From Tardiphaga alba (lineage in GTDB: Bacteria; Pseudomonadota; Alphaproteobacteria; Rhizobiales; Xanthobacteraceae), in assembly GCF_018279705.1 (NCBI RefSeq), contig NZ_CP036498.1, forward strand, positions 2,001,001 through 2,065,000: a stretch of DNA of 64,000 nt. Reading direction: 5' to 3'. The stretch's first letter is position 1. Every line of letters begins with the position of its first letter. Position numbers and translations under genes: made by a program. Under the pieces are notes generated by a model that saw nothing but the letters and a program-made list of their open reading frames with translations, ran no database searches and was not told the origin of the DNA. This document shows, piece by piece, positions 52,234-60,471 of the stretch.

Positions 52234-52296
52234 GCGCCTGAAATCAATACGCGTCCGTTTAGCCTGGATGTGTTCGACGCCCTGCTTGGCGGCTGA
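52234..52296 (+). pseudogene. Diverged second copy of a tail-gene 3' end
   Basis: 63 bases aligning without gaps to 50817-50879 (50 of 63 identical, most changes synonymous), encoding the same C-terminus with PFSLDVFDA and a stop at the same place. The upstream part of that gene is absent here. It marks the far edge of the 50880-52233 cargo insertion. Confidence 0.75.
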
Positions 52297-52308
52297 TGTG
52301 TCCAGTGC

Positions 52309-52998
52309 TCACAACACGTGTTCTTCGGAACTCTTGTGCTCAGCGAGATCTTTTTCAGCACCCTGCAGAATCTTCATGATGTTGTCCAAAACGCGCGAAA
52401 TATCTGCTGCGGTCGTCGTCGGTAGAGCAATGTATTTAACTAGTCGAGTGAGGTTTAGCTTTCTGTCTCGGCTAAAGAGAATATGAACGTTGTAGTCAAA
52501 ATTCCCATTTTTCAAGTCGTCGGATAACCGCTTGAAGCCTCCCGGAGGAAGCAGGCACCATGCGGTGTAGAAAAACTTGCCCATGTAGTACAGAATGAGC
52601 GCTATCAGGTGTGCCTTGGCCAGCAGTTTAGATCCTGTGTTAGCCATGTACGAATTGGCGCAGTACTCCACATTGATTGGAATTGAACCGTTGGTGCCGG
52701 CCAACACGGTGACGCGAAAGGTCAGGATGCTCAACTGTCGGCGCAGCTTCCGAGCGCCGATCAAGCAGCCCGCGGCATGTTGGTATTGAGCAACGATGCT
52801 GTGCGTATCTTCCAGATGAGATATCCACTCCTCACGGTATCTTTCTCGCTCGTGTTCCGGCAATTTTGATACGGCACTGTCGATCAGCCGCCGGCATAAG
52901 CGAGGCGAAATCGCGCAAAAGTCATGAGCAAGGACGTGGGCAAAAACTCCGCCAATGAAGGTGATGATCGTCGCGGCAACTATTGAGACAATGTCCAT
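52309..52998 (-). CDS. Membrane protein paired with a PadR regulator
   Basis: 229 aa. N-terminal membrane helix (IVSIVAATIITFIGGVFAHV), then LPEHERERYREEWISHLEDT, a motif shared by membrane proteins that accompany PadR regulators, and a second hydrophobic stretch (AHLIALILYYMGKFFYTAW). The C-terminal part is polar. The start codon ATG 52998 lies 19 bases inside the end of the PadR gene, so the two are coupled. The role is unknown. Confidence 0.6.
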   Translation of the reverse strand: MDIVSIVAATIITFIGGVFAHVLAHDFCAISPRLCRRLIDSAVSKLPEHERERYREEWISHLEDTHSIVAQYQHAAGCLIGARKLRRQLSILTFRVTVLAGTNGSIPINVEYCANSYMANTGSKLLAKAHLIALILYYMGKFFYTAWCLLPPGGFKRLSDDLKNGNFDYNVHILFSRDRKLNLTRLVKYIALPTTTAADISRVLDNIMKILQGAEKDLAEHKSSEEHVL

Positions 52999-53300
52999 GA
53001 GGGTACCCCAGCAGCATGCGTTTGAAATTGAGCTAGGGCTTCCAGTGCTTTTCCTTGGCCCTGTCGCGTAAGTCTGTAGAACCTGCGACGCGGCCGACCG
53101 GCCTCCGAAGGCTCGACTTGTTCCCACTCACTCTCCAGCCAGCCTGCCGACTCCAAACGCTGCAGCAGAGGGTACATCGTACCCGAACCAATCGACGTGG
53201 CTTTCGATATACTAGCGCCGGATTGGCCTTCCTTTGGGTTCTCAATCAGCAGTTTAAGTAACTGCAATGTCGGCCCCGATAGTCTTACTCTTTGCACCAT
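52980..53300 (-). CDS. PadR-family transcriptional regulator
   Basis: 106 aa. Winged helix of the PadR type: SGPTLQLLKLLIENPKEGQS, SGTMYPLLQRLESAGWLES and RRFYRLTRQGQGKALEAL. PadR proteins repress and respond to small molecules or stress. It overlaps its membrane-protein partner. A palindrome at 53342-53360 is a likely operator. ATG 53300 is preferred over a longer frame that crosses it. Confidence 0.88.
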   Translation of the reverse strand: MVQRVRLSGPTLQLLKLLIENPKEGQSGASISKATSIGSGTMYPLLQRLESAGWLESEWEQVEPSEAGRPRRRFYRLTRQGQGKALEALAQFQTHAAGVPSWTLSQ

Positions 53301-53341
53301 CTCGTTCTTCCTCTCCGAGAATCGTCCACCCAATTCGAAAG

Positions 53342-53360
53342 TCGACATAGGCTATGTCGA
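53342..53360. promoter_or_regulatory. Palindromic operator before padR
   Basis: TCGACATAG and CTATGTCGA (9-bp arms, single-base centre) 42 bases upstream of the padR start. ACAT/ATGT half-sites resemble PadR-family operators. Confidence 0.55.
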
Positions 53361-53475
53361 GTTTCGACCTGACGCAAGCGGGAGTTTGCGGGTGCTGAAT
53401 TTAGGCAAGGGAGTCAAAGCGGGGGCGGGATGCGAGTTTGTCCCTAAGCTATTGAAAGAGCACCGGAATTGATGG

Positions 53476-53522
53476 GACTCTTAATCATCGGGTCCTAGGT
53501 TCGAGCCCTAGTGCGCCCACCA
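53476..53522. repeat. attR core (47 bp, partial tRNA-Lys)
   Basis: Exact copy of tRNA-Lys 34107-34153, from the anticodon arm to CCA, with no 5' half. It marks the chromosomal right end of the element. The 363 bases from 53301 to 53662 hold only the padR operator, this repeat and unassigned sequence. Confidence 0.95.
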
Positions 53523-53662
53523 ACATTTCACACGATCGAGATCAGTGAGATGGATGGTGGTTTTCAGTCGCTGATTGCGCCTGAGCCTCACTCAGTCGAT
53601 TTCCTAGACCAAATGGATGCGGCGTGGCGTTGGCCAGTGCGTCTGTCTTCCACAGTAACGTT

Positions 53663-53893
53663 CTACGGCCGCTCGTTTCGGTTCATCTGGCGTTGAGGAT
53701 TGATCGCGCCGTGCTCGGCAATGAAGCCCCGGCGCTTCTCGTCGATGATCTTGTCGAGCGGTGAGGGCGGCGGGGGTGCTGGTTCGGGCGGCAGCTCGGG
53801 CGGCGGAACTGGCTCAGGTACACCGAAATTCTCGACAAAGCCGATACGCGGACCATCGAAAATCTTCGCTTGCCAGGGTTCTTTGTACTTCAT
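53663..53893 (-). CDS. Proline-rich hypothetical protein
   Basis: 76 aa from ATG 53893. A polar start (KEPWQAKIFDGPRIGFVENF), a Pro/Glu-rich middle with PPELPPEPAPPPPSP, then DKIIDEKRRGFIAEHGAINP. No family recognised. Lies on the chromosome side of attR. It may be a resident gene at the original junction. Confidence 0.45.
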   Translation of the reverse strand: MKYKEPWQAKIFDGPRIGFVENFGVPEPVPPPELPPEPAPPPPSPLDKIIDEKRRGFIAEHGAINPQRQMNRNERP

Positions 53894-53965
53894 CCGTGGA
53901 ACATAGCAGAAGCAAAAGCCGGTGCCAGCATCGCGTGACATTCGCGTGCGGGACGTCCAGACTTC

Positions 53966-54061
53966 TCAATCGCTTTTCTTGACCACCGACAGTGGTCGCA
54001 CCGGCTCCGCGGCCATCGTCCCGCAACGGCTCCTTTGCTCCAGACGGTCGGCTTGCCGGCG
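53966..54061 (-). pseudogene. Displaced 3' end of a small resident gene
   Basis: The 62-base repeat copy (54000-54061) continues in frame on the minus strand for 11 more codons (RPLSVVKKSD and stop at 53966-53968). This looks like the original C-terminus of the gene whose 5' part is now at 58124-58330. The single mismatch between repeat copies is synonymous (CGT/CGC). Confidence 0.7.
54000..54061. repeat. 62-bp island repeat, left copy
   Basis: Starts ACCGGCTCCGCGG and ends GCTTGCCGGCG. Differs from 58158-58219 by one base (A/G within CAGACGG/CAGGCGG). The bases from 53894 to 54209 hold only this repeat and the displaced gene end. Confidence 0.85.
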
Positions 54062-54209
54062 CGACATCAAGCCGACAGACGAGAAAGCGAGTGCAGGCAA
54101 GAAAGGTCAATATAGGACTACCTTAGCATCCCCTGTTCTATGGCGTACATCAAGGAGTTGGCAAAAGTAGCACTTGTTCGGATGTGTCGGCACTTACGCT
54201 AAGCCGCTG

Positions 54210-55070
54210 TCATGGGGAATGCGAATGTCGATCCGGACCCGGATTGTTTAACGTATCGACCATTTGCCTTATTCCGACAGAAAACTCGCGCGGAACGACA
54301 CCCAGCGCGTCACGCATCCAAAAGACAGGGTGTTCGACGTCTTCTCTCATGCGCAAGAACATATTCGTATCGACTTTTGTCGCACCCAAGCCGTTGAGGG
54401 CTTTGAAAATCGGTACAAATGGCGCAATTGGCAGCGACACGAGAGGACGTCGAACACCGAGCGCTTGCTGAATTTGGAGTACCATTTCACGAAACTCCAT
54501 CGGCCGCGGGCCGGCGATCGGAGCAACCGTCGGGCCAATCCAGCGCTTCTGTAAAGCGCTCGCAATGGCGTCGGCTACATCATCAACGTATATTGGTTGA
54601 ACTTTTTGCCTTCCGTTCCCTGGCAACGGAAAAATAGGTGACCACTTGAGGAGCTCTAGGACGCGGCTGATATTATTCTCCTGCGATCCTCCGTATATCA
54701 TCGTTGGATGCAGCATAACGCCGCTGCGCCCACTCGCTAGGAATGCCGCCTCAGCCTCTCGCACTTTCTCGGCCCGCTCATTGGGGACTTTGGAGTAGCG
54801 CCACGCAGATCCAAGGCAGACAATAGCTTCTACACTACGCGGTACACTCGCAAGAAGCTGTTGTGTGTAACGGGCATGCGCGCATGAAACGACGAAGCGC
54901 GCGTTCGCGCATTGCTCAGATGCGTTTCTGATGTCTCCCGTAACGCGATCTGCGCGTGGATCGAGCGTCAGTGGTGTACGCGACACGACACGAAGACGCT
55001 GGCCTTGGTCAATGAGCAAGGCCGATGCGCGACGGCCGATATCACTAGAAGCGCCGTACATCACAATCAT
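54210..55070 (-). CDS. NAD-dependent epimerase/dehydratase-like protein
   Basis: 286 aa extended-SDR fold. The cofactor motif is MYGASSDIGRRASALLIDQG. A modest central domain with PTMIYGGSQENNISRVLELL carries the Tyr of the usual YxxxK-type site, though the Lys is replaced, so activity is uncertain. VQPIYVDDVADAIASALQK is the typical sugar-epimerase continuation. It probably acts on a nucleotide sugar for the polysaccharide made with the next gene. ATG 55070 is used. Confidence 0.7.
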   Translation of the reverse strand: MIVMYGASSDIGRRASALLIDQGQRLRVVSRTPLTLDPRADRVTGDIRNASEQCANARFVVSCAHARYTQQLLASVPRSVEAIVCLGSAWRYSKVPNERAEKVREAEAAFLASGRSGVMLHPTMIYGGSQENNISRVLELLKWSPIFPLPGNGRQKVQPIYVDDVADAIASALQKRWIGPTVAPIAGPRPMEFREMVLQIQQALGVRRPLVSLPIAPFVPIFKALNGLGATKVDTNMFLRMREDVEHPVFWMRDALGVVPREFSVGIRQMVDTLNNPGPDRHSHSP

Positions 55071-55178
55071 CAGGTATTTGCTCCAAGATTTCTTAGGCGG
55101 CACGCGGGTAAGAAATACTTTTTGTCTTGGGCGGATCCTAGCTCCGGGTCGCCAAACTTCAGTTGGTTCCAGTCGCCA

Positions 55179-57392
55179 TCACGTGTTGGCCTTCCCAACC
55201 GGTCGTCCTACCGTGTGATAAGGTACCGCAAGGGCAGCTCCTAAGAGAAACCAGAAGGTTCGTTGGTACATCATCTCGTGGAAAATCGACATCGCGCCGA
55301 AGCCGGTTATCGCTAGAATTATCAGCGTACCTGCGGGGTCTTGTGGTCGTAAAATCTCGTTCGCGAAAATGCGGACTATCGGTAGAATAAAAGCTACCGC
55401 TCCGATCATTCCAAACTCAGCGAGAAGCCAAATCAACGTGGAATGTATCACTAATGGAGTGAGTTCCTTTGACTGGTGGATAAATGTGCCAAGGCCAGCG
55501 CCAAAAAATGGGTGCTGTGCAAATAGGCTAAGCCCGCCCCACATGCTTTCGAAATGCTCAGCTGTTGATCCGTCGCGAGCGGTGGTCAATGCGGAAACCG
55601 CAGAATGCGAGGTAGGCGATATGGTCAGGTCCAATACGGAAAGGAGAGATCCGGAAAGGAACGAAAACAGGTGCGGCGTGAGCGAGAGGGCGGTAAGCAC
55701 CGCAGCCGCCATCGTCAAGGCTATCGCGAGCTTGCGTCGGTATCCAGGAGACAAAATAAACGAAAGAACCAAGACGATGGCCGCTGATGCTATTCCAGCC
55801 CTCGAACCGGTGTAGCATATGCTGACAAGCGCAAGGCTTATTGTGATTGGCAGAGCAGGCCGAAGCGCGATAGCTGCGCTAAGTACCATAAGGCACTGGA
55901 ACGAAAATGCGTTTGAGTTCTGAGCGAACCCAGCGAACGGGCTCCATGCTCTCAAACCTAGCATCGTCAGCACCAAAAAGAACAACTGGTATCCAATGAT
56001 GACGCAGCCAACGGATACGAACGTGTTTAAAATCTTGGCGAACTTGAGACGCGAGGCCATAGCGCCTGCGGCTCCGTAGCCCAACAAAACAAACCAGCCG
56101 AGCCACTTATTGGTCACTGCCCATTGTGTCCAGCCAATAGAGGTTGCGCCGATGAGTAACGAGACGGTTATCACTATCGAGCAAACGATTACGTAAATAT
56201 TCAGTTCTCTTAGTCTCCAGGACGGGGCGGTTGAGCGCAGAATGGAGAGAAGAAAAAGAACGCCAGAAAGGATGGCAATTGGATCAGCAAGGTTGACGTT
56301 CAGTAAGCCTGTCTGTCCCGGAATATGAACGTTAAAAAAAACCAGCAACGCGCAGAGAATCGGGAGTGAGTATTGTAGAATGATTTCATGCGAAACGGCC
56401 GGGACGGTGACGGCGTTGCCAGGAGAGCCTGTTGAAGGTCCTACTGACCTTACAGAGAGTGCAGACAGCAACGCAGCGCAAATGATCGATATTACGCCGA
56501 CGATGATCGCGACAATGAGCGCCTTTGGGGTCGACATTCCAATAGCGCCAAGCGCGGCGACCGCGCTTAACTCACGAATACCCCAACCTGCAAAGCTGAT
56601 TGGGATACTCGCCGCAAACATGACGAGCGAAGATGCTGCCGCAAGGGCATAGAAACCAGCATCAGGCGCGATGGAGTGGCCAATCGCAATATATGCCGCC
56701 ATCATTGAAAGTTGGACAGCGACTGACAAAGCGAAAGACTGTAAAAATTGTGCTATCGCTCTCAGGGTCAATTGGCTCAGCGTTCTTACGACAGTCGACC
56801 ACCAGATGCGGGCGGTAACGGCACCCGCGAGGCTGAGGCCCGTTAAAATGTGGACTAACTCAAACCCTCCGCCAGCGAGATCAAAATTCAGGTCTCTAAA
56901 GATATAAACGGCACCGATCACTGCGAGGGATAGCGATGCTAACGCTGCGGCCAGTCGTTCATGTGCCGTGATCAGCACCGTGCCTGAAAACGGGATCATT
57001 CGCTTTCCGAGGTAGGAACCTCGGGCGATGAGTTGTCCAAATATCTGGAAAAACACCAGACCGCCAATTTGGCCGAGAGATATCACGGCCACGGCTTCCC
57101 GAAGGGATAGCGAATATCCATGGCTGGCGGCAATCGTGCGAACTCTCATCGCCGCAAAAATAGAACTCACCAGGATCGCGCATCCTGCGGTGATCAACGT
57201 GGTTGCATCGACACTGTTCTTCGCGAGACTTAATTGCTGTGAGTCGATTTCATAAGCCGCAATAGCAATTGCTACCCCAAGAAGAAGGGTCGATACCGCA
57301 TATTTCACGCGGCGTAGTTTAGTTTGCGGCGAGTTCGTACAGTCGTTTTTCTGGCGAAGAAGTTTCGACACTTGGGAGATTGAAAAGCGCAT
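55179..57392 (-). CDS. Flippase-like / O-antigen-ligase-like fusion protein
   Basis: 737 aa from ATG 57392 (TTG 57419 also possible), about 20 hydrophobic helices. Residues about 30-320 resemble the LPG-synthase transmembrane family used by lipid or polysaccharide flippases, with ASIPISFAGWGIRELSA near the end. Residues about 350-737 resemble Wzy_C/WaaL ligases: helices, then a periplasmic loop with HPFFGAGLGTF and HSTLIWLLAEFGMIG. Both domains handle undecaprenyl-linked glycans, so one chain could move and attach them. The function is inferred from the two family likenesses. Confidence 0.7.
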   Translation of the reverse strand: MRFSISQVSKLLRQKNDCTNSPQTKLRRVKYAVSTLLLGVAIAIAAYEIDSQQLSLAKNSVDATTLITAGCAILVSSIFAAMRVRTIAASHGYSLSLREAVAVISLGQIGGLVFFQIFGQLIARGSYLGKRMIPFSGTVLITAHERLAAALASLSLAVIGAVYIFRDLNFDLAGGGFELVHILTGLSLAGAVTARIWWSTVVRTLSQLTLRAIAQFLQSFALSVAVQLSMMAAYIAIGHSIAPDAGFYALAAASSLVMFAASIPISFAGWGIRELSAVAALGAIGMSTPKALIVAIIVGVISIICAALLSALSVRSVGPSTGSPGNAVTVPAVSHEIILQYSLPILCALLVFFNVHIPGQTGLLNVNLADPIAILSGVLFLLSILRSTAPSWRLRELNIYVIVCSIVITVSLLIGATSIGWTQWAVTNKWLGWFVLLGYGAAGAMASRLKFAKILNTFVSVGCVIIGYQLFFLVLTMLGLRAWSPFAGFAQNSNAFSFQCLMVLSAAIALRPALPITISLALVSICYTGSRAGIASAAIVLVLSFILSPGYRRKLAIALTMAAAVLTALSLTPHLFSFLSGSLLSVLDLTISPTSHSAVSALTTARDGSTAEHFESMWGGLSLFAQHPFFGAGLGTFIHQSKELTPLVIHSTLIWLLAEFGMIGAVAFILPIVRIFANEILRPQDPAGTLIILAITGFGAMSIFHEMMYQRTFWFLLGAALAVPYHTVGRPVGKANT

Positions 57393-58123
57393 GAACGTGT
57401 CGGTCGCCTCTGAGTCCAAACTTGGTGTGGGTTTTAATTTACCTCCGGCTTATTGCATCTCTAAGAAGCCACGGGCAACGTCTCAGTATCGGTCGGCATA
57501 CGCTTGTTGAGTAAGGCGCGCTAGTCAGACCCTGCAAATTACTGCCATCTCTCGTTTACTTGTAGTGATTCGGCCGGTGCTATCTTCGTTTGTTGTTGAG
57601 AATCACATTCGTGCACGCACCATGCACGTCACGGTGGAGCCGTTTGCATTTTAAAATTGATTCTTCGCATTGATCTTTTTGCAACGGCTCAAGTGATCAG
57701 AACGGCTTGCGGAGACGCTGCGTCTTACTGAAACGCCATACGTTGCGACAACGGTCGTCATTCCTATCGCAAAGAGCGGTTGCCATGTTCTCTTCTTGTT
57801 GCTCTTGCTACTTGGTGGCTCTGTTATGATGCCACAACCTGGCGTCTTAAGTGCTTTGCGGAGACACGGATACCATATGCTGATTGCAGATTAGAAGCTT
57901 AAGGCATGCCAAAGTTTTCTTAGATCTGTCTGAAAAACAATACGATCGCCCGGCCACTATTTGATGGCCCCGGTTTGAATGCCGCGCTGTGGTGGTTGTA
58001 GATATATCATGATGCGTCGTTGAAGTTGAAGGGGAGAGTGGCACAACATACGTTCTTCGATGACGGCGTCGATATCCAAGCTGACTGGATGTCCCTCAAG
58101 TCGCCTTTATCGATATGCGGACA
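57393..58123. other. Long non-coding stretch of the island
   Basis: About 730 bases without a convincing gene on either strand. AT-rich blocks (for example ATTTTAAAATTGATTC near 57650) may hold the promoter of the minus-strand operon. I see no repeat, RNA gene or terminator that I could support. Confidence 0.5.
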
Positions 58124-58330
58124 TCAGTCGATATCTATGCTGCATTGCAGGTGTGTGACCGGCTCCGCGGCCATCGTCCCGCAACGGCTCCTTTGCTCCA
58201 GGCGGTCGGCTTGCCGGCGATAGTCTTCGGAGGCTTCGAGCAGTCGGCTCACGGTGACGACGTCGAGGACGTTACGGGCCAGGCGTTCGGCGCGCTGGGC
58301 CTGTTCGCGGAGATGCTCGATCTGGGTCAT
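58124..58330 (-). CDS. Small resident protein with a swapped C-terminus
   Basis: 68 aa. MTQIEHLREQAQRAERLARN and LLEASEDYRRQADRLEQRSR form a charged helical protein of the kind found widely in Rhizobiales as small hypothetical proteins. Its last ten residues (THLQCSIDID) come from the island, while the original end is at 53966-53999. The function is unknown. Confidence 0.7.
   Translation of the reverse strand: MTQIEHLREQAQRAERLARNVLDVVTVSRLLEASEDYRRQADRLEQRSRCGTMAAEPVTHLQCSIDID
58158..58219. repeat. 62-bp island repeat, right copy
   Basis: Within gene 58124-58330 (minus strand), equal to 54000-54061 except one base. Sequence to its left differs from that left of the first copy, which defines the insertion boundary. 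Confidence 0.85.
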
Positions 58331-58593
58331 TTGATTTTCCCCTCACACTTGTCTGAACAAGTTGAGTCGAATGCGATCGTTCCCAGCGTCGCCTGCCGTG
58401 CTTAACGCCGGGTAACCGGCAGCGAGCTCTGCCCCGAACTTTGCCTTGGTGGCGCCATTAGCTCTGATGTCACGGTGTAACCGCACATTCACGTTAAGGG
58501 CGAACATTCCGCGCCCGTGGGTAAACATGTAGACGCGCTTCACCCTTGCGCGCGGCGACGCAGCTAATCCCGATGCAAACGGGGAGTGTGGCG

Positions 58594-59882
58594 ATGGCGG
58601 AGAATGCAGGCGCAGGCAGGAAGCTGGAGAAATTCCCGGCTTTCGATGGCTTTCGCGGAATCGGCGTGGTGGTGGTGATCTTCTCCCACTGCCCGCCGGT
58701 GCTCGAAAGCGGCGTCTATAACGCGCTCCTGCACGTCAATATGGCGTCGCGCGTCGGCTATGTCGCGCTCGACATCTTCTTCGTGATCTCCGGCTTTTTC
58801 ATCACGCGTCTGCTGCTGCGCGAGCGCGCCAAGACCGGGCGGATCTCGTTCAAGGACTTCTACATGCGCCGCGCGCTGCGCATCTTCCCGGTCTATTACC
58901 TGACCATTCTCGCCTGCTACTTCATCTTCAACTTCAATACCGCCGACACGATCAGCCTGCTGACCTACACGTTCAATTTCTACCACCCTCTGCACCCCGT
59001 TCCGAACCCGCTGGAACACACCTGGTCGCTCTCGGTGGAGGAGCAGTTCTATTTCTTCTGGCCGTTGCTGATCCTGCTGGTGCCGCCGCGTTGGCTGAAC
59101 GCCGTCACCGGGCGGGTCATCCCGCTATTGGCGGTGGCGAGCGGCCTCGTGATGGCCGTCATCTTCATCAATCACGACCCCGCGAGGCCGGCGACGTCGT
59201 CTATATGTCGCTGTTCACCCGCATGCTGTCGCTGTCGCTCGGCGGCTGGCTGGCATTGCGCGAGTTCGAAAACAGGCCATTGCGCGGCTGGCGTTGCGTG
59301 GCATTGGTGGTCGGCGCCCTGGTGCTGCTGGTGCTCGATCGCAAGGGCCGCGATCTCGGCATCATCACCTCGCAGCCGGTCTACTGGACCATTGCGCTGG
59401 TCGCCTATTCGATGGTCAGCGTCTCCTTTGTCGCGACGCTGGTATTCGATCGCGGCCTCGTCCAGCGCTGGATGACGGCGATCCTGTCGATCCGGCTGTT
59501 CCGCGGGCTCGGCCATCTCTCTTACGCGATGTATGTGTTCCACCTGCCGGTGCTGTTCTATCTCGGCATCAATGATGCGGCGATCGGTGGCGGCAAGGTC
59601 CCGATCCTGCAGGTCGGTCTCGCTTTCGCGCTGACGATCGGCCTCGCGATCGCGTCCTATTATCTGCTGGAAAATCCCATGGCCAAACTGAAGCAGAATT
59701 TCGGCGGCGTGAAGCTCGTGGATCCCTTGGCCGCGCCGCGAACCTCCCAACAGTCTGGCGGCTTTCTGGCCCGCTTTGCCCGCACTGCGCTCACATCACC
59801 AGAAGACGGCCAAAGCCTCCCCGGCAAGCAGCAGACGCAGCGGACGATCTGGCCGGGCATTCGACGTGATGAGGTTAAATAA
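58594..59882 (+). pseudogene. Acyltransferase 3 (OafA/NodX type), frameshifted
   Basis: Two frames that together encode one membrane O-acyltransferase of about 430 aa. The first part (from ATG 58594, GGGGAG upstream) has FPAFDGFRGIGVVVVIFSHC and FYMRRALRIFPVYYLTIL and ends in frame near INHDPARP. The second part continues in another frame with GDVVYMSLFTRMLSLSLGGW and later LSYAMYVFHLPVLFYLGI. One base seems missing at about 59170-59185. These enzymes acetylate sugars of LPS or capsule. The frameshift makes a full product unlikely unless it is a sequencing error. Confidence 0.8.
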
Positions 59883-60027
59883 TACCAAGACGGTTGATCT
59901 AGCTCAGTATCGGCCGTAACGGCCCCCGCGATTTCCCCTAAGCCTTGCTCTCGCCGCCATGTGCCGCGGCGAGGGCGGAGCGAGGAACGGACGTTTGATG
60001 GGCGCGATGTCGTTGGGGACCGCTTAG

Positions 60028-60366
60028 GTGCCGGGCAAGCCGAAAACTGCTGCCCGGGATTACGTGATTTTTCCGGATTCCTACATTGTCGATCACTTCG
60101 CGCGGCTCGGCTATGCCGTGGATTGCGATCAACTGGCTTTCACGCTGGAAACCGTTGACGACTTTATCGAGGCGCGCGACCAGCGCTGGCATCGGCCGGG
60201 ACATATCGCGCGTCGCGATCACAGTGGACTGCTGGTGATCGAGGACGCGCAGCCGCAGGCGCTGCAACCGACGCGCGACATTGTCGTGGTCAGCCTCGGC
60301 GATGCACGCGTGGTCATGGGGGTGCTCGACCGAGCCGGGCGTAATCGCTTCGCCCACACCATGTGA
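60028..60366 (+). CDS. Conserved hypothetical protein
   Basis: 112 aa from GTG 60028. IFPDSYIVDHFARLGYAVDC, then RRDHSGLLVIEDAQPQAL and VVSLGDARVVMGVLDRAG. No family recognised. Upstream sequence from 59883 to 60027 has nothing distinct. Codon use suits a real gene of this genome. Confidence 0.5.
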   Translation: MPGKPKTAARDYVIFPDSYIVDHFARLGYAVDCDQLAFTLETVDDFIEARDQRWHRPGHIARRDHSGLLVIEDAQPQALQPTRDIVVVSLGDARVVMGVLDRAGRNRFAHTM

Positions 60367-60471
60367 TGTCGCGACGCCTCTCGTCGGCGTCGCTTGACGA
60401 ATGCCGGTGTCTCCGTCTCATTGCTGATCAGCGCGGCGTTCGTCCGCGACAGCCGAGGAGACGGAAGCCCG

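Larger units (their letters stand above)
34107..53522. mobile_element. Integrated capsid-encoding phage or satellite element
   Basis: 19.4 kb between the 47-bp direct repeats at 34107-34153 and 53476-53522, entering the tRNA-Lys gene. Contents in order: cargo gene, tyrosine integrase operon (minus strand), divergent control region, small genes, PrimPol-helicase, HTH protein, promoter plus terminator, portal, protease, capsid, decoration-like protein, HNH, connectors, TerS, TerL, gp10-like, tail chaperone, tape measure, small tail gene, then cargo. I could not find a tail tube, tail tip, fibre, holin or lysin gene. It is either a deleted prophage or a satellite that makes its own capsid and borrows tail and lysis from a helper. 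Confidence 0.9.
54000..58219. mobile_element. Surface-polysaccharide island flanked by 62-bp repeats
   Basis: Direct repeats at 54000-54061 and 58158-58219 (61/62 identical) bound about 4.1 kb with visibly lower GC than the surroundings. It carries an epimerase gene and a flippase/O-antigen-ligase-like fusion gene, both minus strand, and a long non-coding stretch. No recombinase gene is present inside. The right copy is the 3' part of gene 58124-58330. Confidence 0.7.

Noticed and set aside
34107..53522. Reading the element as a gene transfer agent cluster
   Set aside because: It has an integrase, att repeats and a replication gene, which GTA clusters lack, although the tail chaperone is GTA-like.
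57420..58123. Possible small RNA or small genes in the long gap of the island
   Set aside because: Only very short frames with poor starts were seen, and no terminator or conserved structure I could defend.
58343..58543. A 66-codon minus-strand frame upstream of the small gene at 58124-58330
   Set aside because: It could be real, but has no recognised domain or convincing ribosome binding site, so it was left out.
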